A stretch of 64,000 nt of DNA. Origin: Magnetococcales bacterium. GTDB lineage: Bacteria > Pseudomonadota > Magnetococcia > Magnetococcales > UBA8363. Position 1 is the stretch's first letter, and every line of letters begins with the position of its first letter. The DNA lies in contig JADGCV010000004.1 in the NCBI GenBank assembly GCA_015228815.1, forward strand, positions 40,008 through 104,007, given 5' to 3'. Below are positions 9,419 to 18,218 of the stretch, one piece after another. The notes under the pieces were generated by a model. That model was not told the origin of the DNA, made no database searches, and saw nothing but the letters and a program-made list of their open reading frames with translations. The position numbers were made by a program, and so were the translations under genes.

Positions 9419-10198
9419 TCAGGTCGTCTCGTCTTCCGGGCTGGCACGGTCCATATCTTCCTTCAGGGCCAGCAGCAGACGTCGTTCCTCCCGGGTCAAC
9501 CGGGCCTCCGTCAACAAATCGGGCCGCCGCAACCAGGTTCGCAACCACGCCTGCCGCCGGCGCCACCCCTCGATGGCACCATGATTACCCGAAAGCAGCA
9601 CCTCCGGAACCCGGACAACCTCATCCCCGCCTGCCACATGCCATGCCGCCGGTCGGGTATAATGGGGGTGATCCAGCATTCCCGTAAAAAATGAATCGTT
9701 GCGAAAACTTTCCGCATCACCAAGGACCCCGGGGACCAGACGTGCCACCGCATCCACCACCGCCATCGCCGCGATTTCGCCCCCTGTCAGGACGAAATCT
9801 CCCAGGGACACCTCTTCATCGACATACCGCGTGACAAAACGTTCATCGATCCCTTCATAATGGCCACACAGAAGGATCAGATGATTCACCCCGCTCAGGC
9901 GTATTGCATCGGCCTGGCAAAACCGCCCCCCCTGGGGCGAAAGACAGACGACATGCGCCGCGTCCCACCCCTCCATGGAGCAGAGCGCCCGCTCCAGGAC
10001 ATCCGCCTTGATCACCATCCCCGGGCCACCGCCGAAGGGGGCGTCATCCACCGTCCGATGCCGATCCCGGGCAAAATCACGCAAGGCGACCAGGGAGATT
10101 TCCAGATGCCGGTTCACGATCGCCCGTCCAAGAATGGAATGGCCGAGCACCCCGGCAAACATCTCCGGGAACAGGGTGACAATGCCGATCCGCATCAT
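9419..10198 (-). CDS. trmD: tRNA (guanine-37-N1)-methyltransferase
   Basis: A 259-residue SPOUT-class methyltransferase that makes m1G37 in tRNAs reading CNN codons and prevents +1 frameshifts. MRIGIVTLFPEMF opens the protein. APFGGGPGMV binds substrate. LLCGHYEGIDERF and SLGDFVLTGGEIAAM form the deep trefoil knot that holds S-adenosylmethionine. DHPHYTRP follows. It starts 15 bases after rpsP; rimM, normally between the two, is missing. Either of two consecutive ATG codons could start it. Confidence 0.95.
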   Translation of the reverse strand: MMRIGIVTLFPEMFAGVLGHSILGRAIVNRHLEISLVALRDFARDRHRTVDDAPFGGGPGMVIKADVLERALCSMEGWDAAHVVCLSPQGGRFCQADAIRLSGVNHLILLCGHYEGIDERFVTRYVDEEVSLGDFVLTGGEIAAMAVVDAVARLVPGVLGDAESFRNDSFFTGMLDHPHYTRPAAWHVAGGDEVVRVPEVLLSGNHGAIEGWRRRQAWLRTWLRRPDLLTEARLTREERRLLLALKEDMDRASPEDETT

Positions 10199-10213
10199 CC
10201 CCCTGGACCGGCG

Positions 10214-10459
10214 TCAGGAGGCCGCTTCCTTGCCTTTCAGCAATTTGGCAATGGGGTCCGAAGGTTGCGCACCCGCACCGAGCCAATGGTTGACCCGTTC
10301 CATGTCCAGCTTGAGCCCATCCGATTCCAGACGGGGATCGTAGGTTCCCAATTTTTCCAGGAACCGGCCATCCCTCGGCATACGGGAATCGGCCGCCACC
10401 ACCGCGTAAAAGGGCTTCTTCTTGGAACCCCGGCGCTGCATCCGTATACGAACCGCCAT
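10214..10459 (-). CDS. rpsP: 30S ribosomal protein bS16
   Basis: An 81-residue bS16 beginning [18 protein letters not shown], with [19 protein letters not shown] and the [18 protein letters not shown] segment. The start at 10459 is fixed by this family N-terminus; an in-frame extension to 10525 has no family support. It lies between ffh (168 bases upstream) and trmD. Confidence 0.95.
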   Translation of the reverse strand: MAVRIRMQRRGSKKKPFYAVVAADSRMPRDGRFLEKLGTYDPRLESDGLKLDMERVNHWLGAGAQPSDPIAKLLKGKEAAS

Positions 10460-10627
10460 GTGATCAATCATCCTCTCGATAATACCGGTTCCGCCATGGA
10501 AACCGTGGTTGCCGTCACGATTCATCGACCTTCAAACCTTGAAACACCCGCCTGGAACACATCGATTCCACGCATGTCAGGATACAAAAACCACGAATTA
10601 TGTTGCGGAAGTACCTCGATGTCAAGT

Positions 10628-12022
10628 TTATCTCTTCGGCCCCATCCCCGGAAATTTCATCCCCCCCAGTGCCCCCAGATTCATCCCCTTGGGCAACCCG
10701 AGCCGTCCCAGCCCCCCCTTGCCGCCCATCTTGCCAAACATTTTCATCATTTTCTGCATTTCGACAAACTGCTTGAGCAAACGGTTGATCTCCTGCACAC
10801 TCGTTCCGGAACCCATGGCGATCCGACGTTTGCGCGAGGCATTGAGCATCTGATGTTTCCTCCGCTCCTGGCGGGTCATCGACAGGATGATCGCCTCGAT
10901 TCGTTTCAGCTCACCCTCGCCCCCGGAGACCTCCTTTCCCTTCATCGCCTGCTTGAGGCCCGGAATCATGGCCATCAGATCGCCCAAAGGTCCCATTTTC
11001 TTGATCTGTTGCAACTGGACCAGAAAATCTTCCAGCGTGAATGATGAAGAAAGAATTTTCTCCTGCAATTTGGCCGTTTCCAGCAGATCCACCTTTTCCA
11101 TGGCCGTCTCGACCAGACTGACCACATCCCCCATTCCCAGAATGCGCGAGGCGATCCTGTCGGGATGAAAAGGTTCGAGACCCGCCAAGGTTTCGCCCGT
11201 CCCGAGAAACTTGATCGGCTTGCCCGTGACATGTCGAATCGAAAGGGCCGCCCCACCCCGCGCATCGCCGTCGGTCTTGGAAAGGATCACCCCGGTTATG
11301 TTCAACCGTTCGTCGAACCCCCGGGCCACCCCCACCGCATCCTGCCCCGTCATCGCATCCGCCACCAGAAGGATTTCCAGGGGATTGACCAGATTGCGAA
11401 TTTCCTCCAGTTCCGTCATCAGGTCGTCATCGATGTGCAGACGACCCGCCGTATCCAAAAACAACAGGTCATATCCACCCCGTTGCGCCGCCTCCAGGGC
11501 CTGCCGCGCCAACTCCCGAGGATCGGCATCGCGCCGCCCGGGAACCACATCCACCCCTGCCCCCCGCCCCACCGTCGCCAATTGATCCATCGCCGCCGGA
11601 CGGTACACGTCAAGCGAGGCCAGCAAAGACCGTTTTTGATGCCGCTCCAGCATGCGTTTGGCCAGTTTGCCCGTGGTGGTCGTCTTCCCTGACCCTTGCA
11701 GGCCCACCATCATCACCACCACCGGCGGTTGTGCCGCCAGATCGAGTTGTTCATTGCGTGTCCCCATGATCGCCACCAGGGCATCATGGACCACCTTGAT
11801 GACCTGCTGTCCCGGAGTCAGCGCGTTGATCACCTTCTGGCCCGTCGCCTCCGTCCGGACCTGATTGATGAATTCCTTGACGACCGTCAGGTGAACATCC
11901 GCCTCCAGCAAGGCCCGACGCACTTCGCGCAGGGCATCTTCCATGTTTTTCTCATTCAACGCCCCCTGCCCCTTCAGGGTCTTGAAGACATGATCCAAAC
12001 GATCCGAAAGGGTATCGAACAT
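10628..12022 (-). CDS. ffh: Signal recognition particle GTPase (Ffh/SRP54)
   Basis: A 464-residue SRP protein that with 4.5S RNA targets nascent membrane proteins to FtsY and the translocon. The N-terminal helical bundle begins MFDTLSDRLDHVFKTLKGQG. The G domain has GLQGSGKTTTTGKLA (P-loop, about residue 106), DVYRPAA, DTAGRL and TKTDGDA-like SKTDGDARGG. The C-terminal M domain is methionine-rich and ends in a Gly/Met-rich tail that binds the RNA and signal peptides. It heads the ffh-rpsP-trmD-rplS-rnhB run. Confidence 0.96.
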   Translation of the reverse strand: MFDTLSDRLDHVFKTLKGQGALNEKNMEDALREVRRALLEADVHLTVVKEFINQVRTEATGQKVINALTPGQQVIKVVHDALVAIMGTRNEQLDLAAQPPVVVMMVGLQGSGKTTTTGKLAKRMLERHQKRSLLASLDVYRPAAMDQLATVGRGAGVDVVPGRRDADPRELARQALEAAQRGGYDLLFLDTAGRLHIDDDLMTELEEIRNLVNPLEILLVADAMTGQDAVGVARGFDERLNITGVILSKTDGDARGGAALSIRHVTGKPIKFLGTGETLAGLEPFHPDRIASRILGMGDVVSLVETAMEKVDLLETAKLQEKILSSSFTLEDFLVQLQQIKKMGPLGDLMAMIPGLKQAMKGKEVSGGEGELKRIEAIILSMTRQERRKHQMLNASRKRRIAMGSGTSVQEINRLLKQFVEMQKMMKMFGKMGGKGGLGRLGLPKGMNLGALGGMKFPGMGPKR

Positions 12023-12067
12023 GCCGGTTCCTCAATGAGAATTTTAAAACCCAAAGAAACACCCGCC

Positions 12068-12916
12068 TCAATCCACCGTCACCGGCAAACCCAACACCCG
12101 CCATTGGGCGATCGAGCCATCATAGAGACGCACTTTTTCATAGCCCAGGTACGTCAGCAACAACCAGGTATGCGCAGCCCGATGAGCCGTCTCGCAATAC
12201 ACGATCAATTCCTTTTCCCGGTCGGTAACGCCAATCCGGGCCAACTGCCGCTCGATCTCCCCCCGATCCTTCAACAGAAAATCCCTTGGCCCACGAAGGC
12301 TGTCGGTCCATTCATAAAGGACCGCACCACGAATATGCCCGCGCGGCGAACGGATCGTCAGCCCCTGATATTCCTTGGCCGACCGGGTATCCACAAGCAA
12401 TCCATCCCGCCGCCCCTCGGAAACGGCCAGTACCTCCTCGCTTTCCGCCAGCCATCGCCTTTCCAGCCGCCAATCAAAACTGGTTTCCCGCACCCGGACC
12501 GTCCCCGATTCCATCGGACGGTCCCGGGAATACCAATCGGCAAGCCCGCCATCCAATACCCCCTTGAACCCCGTATGCCCTGCCGTCGCCAGAGTCCACA
12601 ACAATCGGGCCGCATCCAATCCTCCCGTCAAATCGTAGGCCACGACCGGAGTCCGGACACCAATCCCCATGCGACCGAATTCCCTGGCCAATTCAGCCGG
12701 ATCGGCCAACATTCCTGGAACATCGTCGCGCTTGGTCACCAGTTTCCCATACGACAACTGAACCGCCCCGGGAATGTGAAACTGATGATAATATTTTTCC
12801 CCATCCAACTGGACGATGCACAGATCCGGATCCCTGAGCGTCGATTCCAACCATTCGGCCTCGACAAACCCCATCGATTCCCGATCCTTGAACCGTTCAC
12901 CTTTCGTGGCATTCAT
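12068..12916 (-). CDS. Two-domain rhodanese-type sulfurtransferase
   Basis: A 282-residue protein with tandem rhodanese domains, like thiosulfate or 3-mercaptopyruvate sulfurtransferases. The N-terminal inactive domain ends near residue 130. The C-terminal domain has VDTRSAKEYQG and the active loop IVYCETAHRAAHTW, whose Cys carries the persulfide. The loop lacks the CRKGVT or CGSGVT forms of classic rhodanese or MST, so the donor is uncertain. It lies 45 bases upstream of ffh in the same direction and may be read with it. Confidence 0.82.
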   Translation of the reverse strand: MNATKGERFKDRESMGFVEAEWLESTLRDPDLCIVQLDGEKYYHQFHIPGAVQLSYGKLVTKRDDVPGMLADPAELAREFGRMGIGVRTPVVAYDLTGGLDAARLLWTLATAGHTGFKGVLDGGLADWYSRDRPMESGTVRVRETSFDWRLERRWLAESEEVLAVSEGRRDGLLVDTRSAKEYQGLTIRSPRGHIRGAVLYEWTDSLRGPRDFLLKDRGEIERQLARIGVTDREKELIVYCETAHRAAHTWLLLTYLGYEKVRLYDGSIAQWRVLGLPVTVD

Positions 12917-12932
12917 AAAGATCCATGTTTAT

Positions 12933-14612
12933 TTATTTAAGTTGCGATAACAAGACATCGGTTGGTCGGACACCGGTCCGCACCTCCCGCCAGGTTCCCT
13001 CCGCCGTCGCCCGACCCATGATGTCCAATGACAGATGGAAGACCCCTTTGTCGGGAATCCGGTCCTGAATATCCAGGAAATCGGGAAGATTTTTCAGAAA
13101 GACCTCGACCAGGGCCGGATCGAACAATGTCCCCCGCGATTTTCCGATGAAGGAAACCGCTTCATCCCTTGAACACCCTTTTCTGTAGACGCGATCATGG
13201 ATCATGGCATCGAAAACATCCACCAGCGCGACAATCCGGGCATAAAGATGAATCTCCTCGCCCCGCAGTCCCTGGGGATAACCCCGGCCATCCCACCGTT
13301 CATGATGTTGATGGGCAACCGTCGCCCCGAGACGCATCAGCTTCCGCCTGCTCCCCTTGAGAATTTCAAAGCCAAGGGTGGCATGGCGGCGAATCCGTGC
13401 AAGTTCCTCCGGCTCCAGTGGCCCTGTTTTCCGCAACAACCGATCCTCCAACACCACCTTTCCCAGATCGTGCAGCGCCGCCGCCAGCCACAACGCCTCG
13501 ATCTCCTCCTCCGGCAGACCGATTCCCTGTCCCAACAATCGGGAACTCTCCGCCACCCTCTGGACATGACTGCCGAATTCGCTGGACCGGGCCTCGATCA
13601 GTTCGCCCAAAGTTGCGGTAATGTCGCGTTGGGTTTCGATCACTTCGTGGTGCAGATGCATGTTCTGAAAGGCCATCCCCACATTGGACATGAAAATATG
13701 CAGCAGATTGCCGTCAAGATCGGTAAAATCCCTGTTCGCCTGGAAAAAAAGGATATTTTTCTCCTGATTGTATCCTGGAAAGGGAACGGCATACCGATCC
13801 CCCTCGAAATGGCCCCGCCCCGACGCGATGGCCGCCTGGATCACCATCACCACCGGATTGGCCGCCCCATCGGAAAGATCGCACCCCTCCATGGATTCAT
13901 AAATCCCCGTACCGCCATGGATCCGCCATACCCCCTCCTCCTCCCGGGCGGCAAATCCCGAACATGGTCCCTCGCCACCCATGCCATCAACGCCAAGAAT
14001 TTCGTGCAGACGCTTCAATACCTCCAGCAACAGTTTTTTTTCGGAACGGGGACCGAACAACCCCCCGGTCGCCTCTGCCACCCGAGCCCATCCCATCCGC
14101 CTGCGTTCGACCGAATCCAGATCGCGAAACGAACGCAGCGAGGTAATGATGGCGGTCAACAATTTTTCCTGGGTCAGTTCCGTCTTTTCCCGATAGTCAT
14201 TGATGTCGTAGTTGGAGATCACATCCACTTCCGGGGCCTGTCCCGGCTGTCCGGTGCGCAGGATGATGCGGACCTTCCTGTTGTCGAGGTCCTCGCGCAC
14301 GTAACGGACGACATCAAGCCCCGCATCCTCGCGTTCCATGACCACATCCAGCAACAAAACCGCCGTATCGGGATGTTGGCGCATCAGGGACCGGGCCTCG
14401 GCCCCGGAATATCCTGAAATCAGTTCGATGCCCCGCTCCTCGAACTGGAACCGGCGCAGGATCATCGAGGTAATCTCATGCACCCCCCGATCATCATCGA
14501 CAACGACGATTTTCCAGGTCCCTCGTGTCCGCCGCGCCGATGTTCCCGAAGGCTCTTCGGCAAAAAACAGCGGCACATCCGAATCGGAATTCCCAAACAG
14601 TGTACTATCCAT
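12933..14612 (-). CDS. Response regulator: REC, DUF3369, HD-GYP phosphodiesterase
   Basis: A 559-residue response regulator. The receiver domain (about residues 32-160) has VVVDDD, the phospho-acceptor Asp in LLLDVVM, and Lys in YREKTEL. A DUF3369-like middle region follows (about 165-320). The C-terminal HD-GYP domain has LHDLGKV and HHERWDGRGYPQGLRGEEI, the complete metal and c-di-GMP signature, and should hydrolyse cyclic di-GMP. Its start overlaps the end of the upstream histidine kinase by eight bases, so the two form a cognate pair linking an external signal to c-di-GMP. Confidence 0.92.
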   Translation of the reverse strand: MDSTLFGNSDSDVPLFFAEEPSGTSARRTRGTWKIVVVDDDRGVHEITSMILRRFQFEERGIELISGYSGAEARSLMRQHPDTAVLLLDVVMEREDAGLDVVRYVREDLDNRKVRIILRTGQPGQAPEVDVISNYDINDYREKTELTQEKLLTAIITSLRSFRDLDSVERRRMGWARVAEATGGLFGPRSEKKLLLEVLKRLHEILGVDGMGGEGPCSGFAAREEEGVWRIHGGTGIYESMEGCDLSDGAANPVVMVIQAAIASGRGHFEGDRYAVPFPGYNQEKNILFFQANRDFTDLDGNLLHIFMSNVGMAFQNMHLHHEVIETQRDITATLGELIEARSSEFGSHVQRVAESSRLLGQGIGLPEEEIEALWLAAALHDLGKVVLEDRLLRKTGPLEPEELARIRRHATLGFEILKGSRRKLMRLGATVAHQHHERWDGRGYPQGLRGEEIHLYARIVALVDVFDAMIHDRVYRKGCSRDEAVSFIGKSRGTLFDPALVEVFLKNLPDFLDIQDRIPDKGVFHLSLDIMGRATAEGTWREVRTGVRPTDVLLSQLK

Positions 14613-16560
14613 GGAACTCCTCCGTCGAACCCGGGAAAATAAGGGAAAAGAGCACCCCCTTGCCTGGGCTGCTCTCGCAATGGATGCTTCCCCCCAAGGT
14701 CTGGGTCACAAGATTGAAGACAATGTGCAACCCCAGACCGCTCCCCCCCCTGTTGCGGGCAGTCGTGAAAAAAGGTTCGAATATATGCTCCTTGACCTCT
14801 TCCGTCATTCCCCGTCCCGAATCGGTGTAGGTCATGCGGATGTTGTCGCCTGCCCGTTCGACCTGCAAACGAATTTCCCCCACGGCCTCGGGATCGAAAC
14901 CGTGCTGGAGCGAATTTTCCACAAGGTTGGTGACAATCTGGGAAACGACGCCAGGAAAGCCATTATATTCGAGATCATCGGGACATTCAGTGAAAATAGT
15001 GATCCGGGTTTTCTTGAGGCGGGGTTGAAGGCTTCTGAGAATCTGCTGAATGTATTGGCCGACCTTGAACCGTCTTTTTTCCTCGCTGCTCTGGTCCACG
15101 GCAACCTGCTTGAAGCTGCGAATCAATTCGGCGGCCCGCATCAGGTTGTTCAGGACCATTTCCGAAGATTCCACCGCATCGGCGATGAACGCCACCAGAT
15201 CGGTTTTTCTCAAGCCTCCCTTTTCCATCAGATTCTGAACGTCATGGCATTTTTTTTCGAGGAACGAGGCCGCCGTGATGCCGATTCCGACCGGCGTGTT
15301 GATTTCATGGGCCACGCCGGCCACCAATCCTCCCAGATAGGCCATTTTTTCCGTTTCCAACAATTTTGCCTGGGTCCGTTTGACCATCACCAGCGATTCC
15401 CACAGGGACTTGTTGGCCACGGTCAATTCTCTTTCCCGTTCTTCCAAATGGTTCTGTATCTCGATGATCGAGGCCATCATTGCCGCGAATTGTTTTTCCA
15501 ACGCCGCCAGTTGATCCCCTCCCGGGGAAAGCGGCAACTCCGAACCCAAATATTGTTTTGAAAACGACCGCGCCGCCAGCGAGAGCGAACGAATTCTTCT
15601 TCCAAGCCAATGAATCATCATGATGAACAGCAGCGCCAGAATGCCAAAACCGACCGTCCGGAAACCGCGGTCGGCCTGTTCCACCCGTCGCTGAGATTCC
15701 GAAACCTCCGAAAGGGACATCAAGGTCGCTACCTGAAGCAGATGATCGGAGGTTATTCCATCATCGAGCAGGGGCCGTGACTGGATCAGGTAACGCTGCC
15801 GCAACGCATCCACCGAAGCGCCGACCGCAACCTTGTCGGGCCGCGACGTGGCGGCAATGTCGTACCCGTCCCGGCTCAGCAGCGCCAGAATGGCATCGGA
15901 GTCGGAGGCTTGCAGTATCGAGACAAGAAAATGATTGTCCAAGGGGGTCACCAATACCAGGGCGCCACGACCCCTTTCAACAGAATCGACCCCTTTGACC
16001 CGGGTCAGAAGATAGGCCGCGCCATCGACCATGCGGATGGCGTCATCGCTCTCGACCCGATCCAACCCCTCGGAAAATTCCGCCACGAACCCTCCGGGCA
16101 ATGGCCGCTCCGCCGCCGCATAGGATTCTCGCAGTCGTCCATGGACATCGTACAAAAAAAGAAAGGGGGCATCGATCAGATCCCGCAAAATCCCCTTCTT
16201 CGGCAACCAGGGGGGAATTTTCCGATGACGCACCGGCCATGGTGCGGACGCATCTTCCACCAACCCATTCCATTCGAGGGAGACATGCTCCAGAAAGGAT
16301 TGCCGTTGGACCAACAACCGTGCGATCCGTCTCTGGGAATGAATCCGCTCCGCCAATGCCTGCCAATGGGCGGTCGATCGATGCCGCAACTCCCTGACAA
16401 GCACATCGCGAAACACCGACTCGCTGCGTTTGAGATGATGAAAATCAATGACAAACCACAAAAGGGATCCCATGAGCATCGTCACCAGGACGGCCTTCCA
16501 TCCCAATGACACGCTTCGATCATACCGGTCAAGGAATGTCTGGATCATCGATGGGGCCAT
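14605..16560 (-). CDS. Sensor histidine kinase with periplasmic sensor domain
   Basis: A 651-residue membrane kinase. Membrane spans lie at about residues 20-40 and 300-325, enclosing a ~260-residue periplasmic sensor region, probably Cache-like. A HAMP-like and coiled-coil stretch leads to the HisKA box (GGLVAGVAHEINTPVG, phospho-His about 427) and the HATPase domain (NLVENSLQHG, DSGRGM, GGSGLGLHIV). The loose HEINTP form of the H-box is typical of kinases without fused receivers. It overlaps the downstream HD-GYP regulator gene by eight bases and follows maf by 56 bases. Confidence 0.92.
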   Translation of the reverse strand: MAPSMIQTFLDRYDRSVSLGWKAVLVTMLMGSLLWFVIDFHHLKRSESVFRDVLVRELRHRSTAHWQALAERIHSQRRIARLLVQRQSFLEHVSLEWNGLVEDASAPWPVRHRKIPPWLPKKGILRDLIDAPFLFLYDVHGRLRESYAAAERPLPGGFVAEFSEGLDRVESDDAIRMVDGAAYLLTRVKGVDSVERGRGALVLVTPLDNHFLVSILQASDSDAILALLSRDGYDIAATSRPDKVAVGASVDALRQRYLIQSRPLLDDGITSDHLLQVATLMSLSEVSESQRRVEQADRGFRTVGFGILALLFIMMIHWLGRRIRSLSLAARSFSKQYLGSELPLSPGGDQLAALEKQFAAMMASIIEIQNHLEERERELTVANKSLWESLVMVKRTQAKLLETEKMAYLGGLVAGVAHEINTPVGIGITAASFLEKKCHDVQNLMEKGGLRKTDLVAFIADAVESSEMVLNNLMRAAELIRSFKQVAVDQSSEEKRRFKVGQYIQQILRSLQPRLKKTRITIFTECPDDLEYNGFPGVVSQIVTNLVENSLQHGFDPEAVGEIRLQVERAGDNIRMTYTDSGRGMTEEVKEHIFEPFFTTARNRGGSGLGLHIVFNLVTQTLGGSIHCESSPGKGVLFSLIFPGSTEEFHG

Positions 16561-16616
16561 GCCTCGTCGGGAAGAGGGATTGTTTGGAGAAGGATGCCCT
16601 GAACCAGCCAGTCAGG

Positions 16617-17198
16617 TCAATACAGGGACACCCCCGCCTGTTCCAACATGCGCCCCAGACGAATCAGAGGCAGCCCCATGAGGGCAGTGGGATCGTCCCC
16701 CTCGATCCTTTCGAACAGTGTGATGCCCAACCCTTCCGACTTGAACGATCCGGCGCAATCCAAAGGGGTGTCGCGTTCGACATAGCGGGTGATTCGATCC
16801 TCATCCAGCGTGCGAAAATGGACACGGGTCATGACGACATCGACCTGGCACTCCGCGTCCCGACGCAAACAGCAAATTCCGGTCGGAAAGTCCACCGTCC
16901 GTCGCGAAAAGGCGCGCAACTGACCGATCGCCCGCCCCATCGTGCCCGGTTTGCCGATGATTTCTCCATCCAAAACAGCCACCTGGTCCGAGCCGATCAC
17001 GAGTGCCCCGGGATGATCCAGAGCCACCGACCGCGCCTTTGCCTCGGCCAGTCGGCGCACCAGAGAGCGCGGATCCTCTCCCGGCAGCGGCGCCTCCGAC
17101 ACCTTGGGGCCGATCACCTCGAAGGGAAGCCCGAACCGCTCAAGCAACTGGCGACGGTATACCGAAGTGGAGGCCAGAATGATCGAAGGGGCGATCAT
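16617..17198 (-). CDS. yceF: Maf-type nucleotide pyrophosphatase, YceF (m7GTP) subgroup
   Basis: A 193-residue house-cleaning pyrophosphatase. IILASTSVYRRQLLERFGLPF is the Maf P-loop-like start, with SDQVAVLDGEIIGKP and CAGSFKSEGLGITLFERIEGDDPTALMGLPLI. These last segments match YceF, which prefers 7-methyl-GTP, more closely than dTTP-type Maf. The ATG at 17198 is fixed by the family N-terminus and overlaps the upstream stop (ATGA). Confidence 0.9.
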   Translation of the reverse strand: MIAPSIILASTSVYRRQLLERFGLPFEVIGPKVSEAPLPGEDPRSLVRRLAEAKARSVALDHPGALVIGSDQVAVLDGEIIGKPGTMGRAIGQLRAFSRRTVDFPTGICCLRRDAECQVDVVMTRVHFRTLDEDRITRYVERDTPLDCAGSFKSEGLGITLFERIEGDDPTALMGLPLIRLGRMLEQAGVSLY

Positions 17199-18025
17199 GG
17201 GACAAAATGATGTATTTCGACCCGGGTTGCCACCGATCCGCTCCAGGAGGTCGGCAAATCGGTGGCATCCACCTGGAAGATGCGACTCCCCCCCGGTTTC
17301 AAGGTCTGCACGCGATCGCCGAACAGGCCTCCCGAAATGACCAGGGGATTGACCCTTCTGGATTGAAGGATCGTCCCGCCGGGCTCGGTAAACTCGACCG
17401 TCACTTCGACATGCGCCAGACTTTGATGGCCTTGATTGGCAACCCGTCCGCGAATCACCCTGTTGCCGAACAGATCGACCCCGACGCGCAACCGGTCGAT
17501 GACAACCACCCCATCCCCCTCCCCTTCCCCCCTGGGACCCAGCCACCGGGTTTCACCCGTCGAAAAAATGATGTCGCCATCGGTCGTCCGTTCGATCGAG
17601 TCCTCCTCGGAAGAGGATCCGGACCGTTCCGATTCCGGCTTCCCGGAATCCTCATCCATCTCCGTTTCCTGCTCCCGCCCCAGACTCCTCTTTCCATTTC
17701 CCTGGGCGGCAACGGCCATCGTCTTGACGGAAACCGGGGGAAGATCAGGAATATTCCGGGCAATCCACTGTCCGCGCAGCACCGTTTTACGCGCCTGTTG
17801 TTCCCGCTCCCGGACCTGCTCGGCCAATTGACGTTCCGCCACCGGATCGCTCTTCGTACCGAAAAACACTTTATACAGGGCAAAGGAAGCCACTTCCACG
17901 ACGATGATCATCAGGACGATCACGAGCACCTTTTTTCGACGCGCCCGCCCGCGATCGGATGGAGCCAGCGCCCCTTCTTCCGAGGAATCGTCGTGTTCCG
18001 TTTCATCGTTGCGCGCCACGGTCAC
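17195..18025 (-). CDS. Single-span membrane protein with a C-terminal beta domain
   Basis: A 276-residue protein with an acidic N-terminus, a basic patch RGRARRKK, one membrane span at about residues 33-53, an acidic low-complexity linker (about 110-150) and a C-terminal beta-rich domain. The segment IRGRVANQGHQSLAHVEVTVEF resembles DUF3426 or FxLYD extracytoplasmic domains. The N-terminal zinc ribbon usual in DUF3426 proteins is absent. Its stop overlaps the maf start by four bases, so the two are co-translated; no function can be given. Confidence 0.7.
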   Translation of the reverse strand: MTVARNDETEHDDSSEEGALAPSDRGRARRKKVLVIVLMIIVVEVASFALYKVFFGTKSDPVAERQLAEQVREREQQARKTVLRGQWIARNIPDLPPVSVKTMAVAAQGNGKRSLGREQETEMDEDSGKPESERSGSSSEEDSIERTTDGDIIFSTGETRWLGPRGEGEGDGVVVIDRLRVGVDLFGNRVIRGRVANQGHQSLAHVEVTVEFTEPGGTILQSRRVNPLVISGGLFGDRVQTLKPGGSRIFQVDATDLPTSWSGSVATRVEIHHFVP

Positions 18026-18105
18026 CTCCGCCGCTTCCCGACTCCCAATGGAGCGAATTAATGATAATTAACGAGTCGATACCAAAAACACTAAAAAAAA
18101 AGACA

Positions 18106-18133
18106 CGAGGCAACCCTCGCCCCCTTTTTTCTT
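18106..18133. terminator. Bidirectional intrinsic terminator
   Basis: CGAGG (18106-18110), loop CAAC and CCTCG (18115-18119) form a five-pair GC stem. On the plus strand it is followed by CCCCC and T6; on the minus strand by TGTC and T9. It sits between the Rpn nuclease and the membrane protein gene and best serves the minus-strand Rpn transcript ending at 18219. Confidence 0.6.
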
Positions 18134-18138
18134 TCAAT
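18109..18138. repeat. Dispersed repeat copy 2
   Basis: GGCAAcCCTC, then a short GC spacer, then CCCCTTTTTTCTTTCAAT, which is identical over 18 bases to 9384-9401. The hairpin arm and T-run overlap the terminator at 18106-18133. Confidence 0.55.
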
Positions 18139-18218
18139 GTCATTCAACCGCAACCATTACGGAACCGGTGGAATCAATCCATGGGAAAATCCGCGTCCGG
18201 ATGGGATTCCTGGTCTGG

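Noticed and set aside
9860-11044. A 394-codon plus-strand frame over trmD, rpsP and ffh
   Set aside because: Crosses three conserved genes in antisense.
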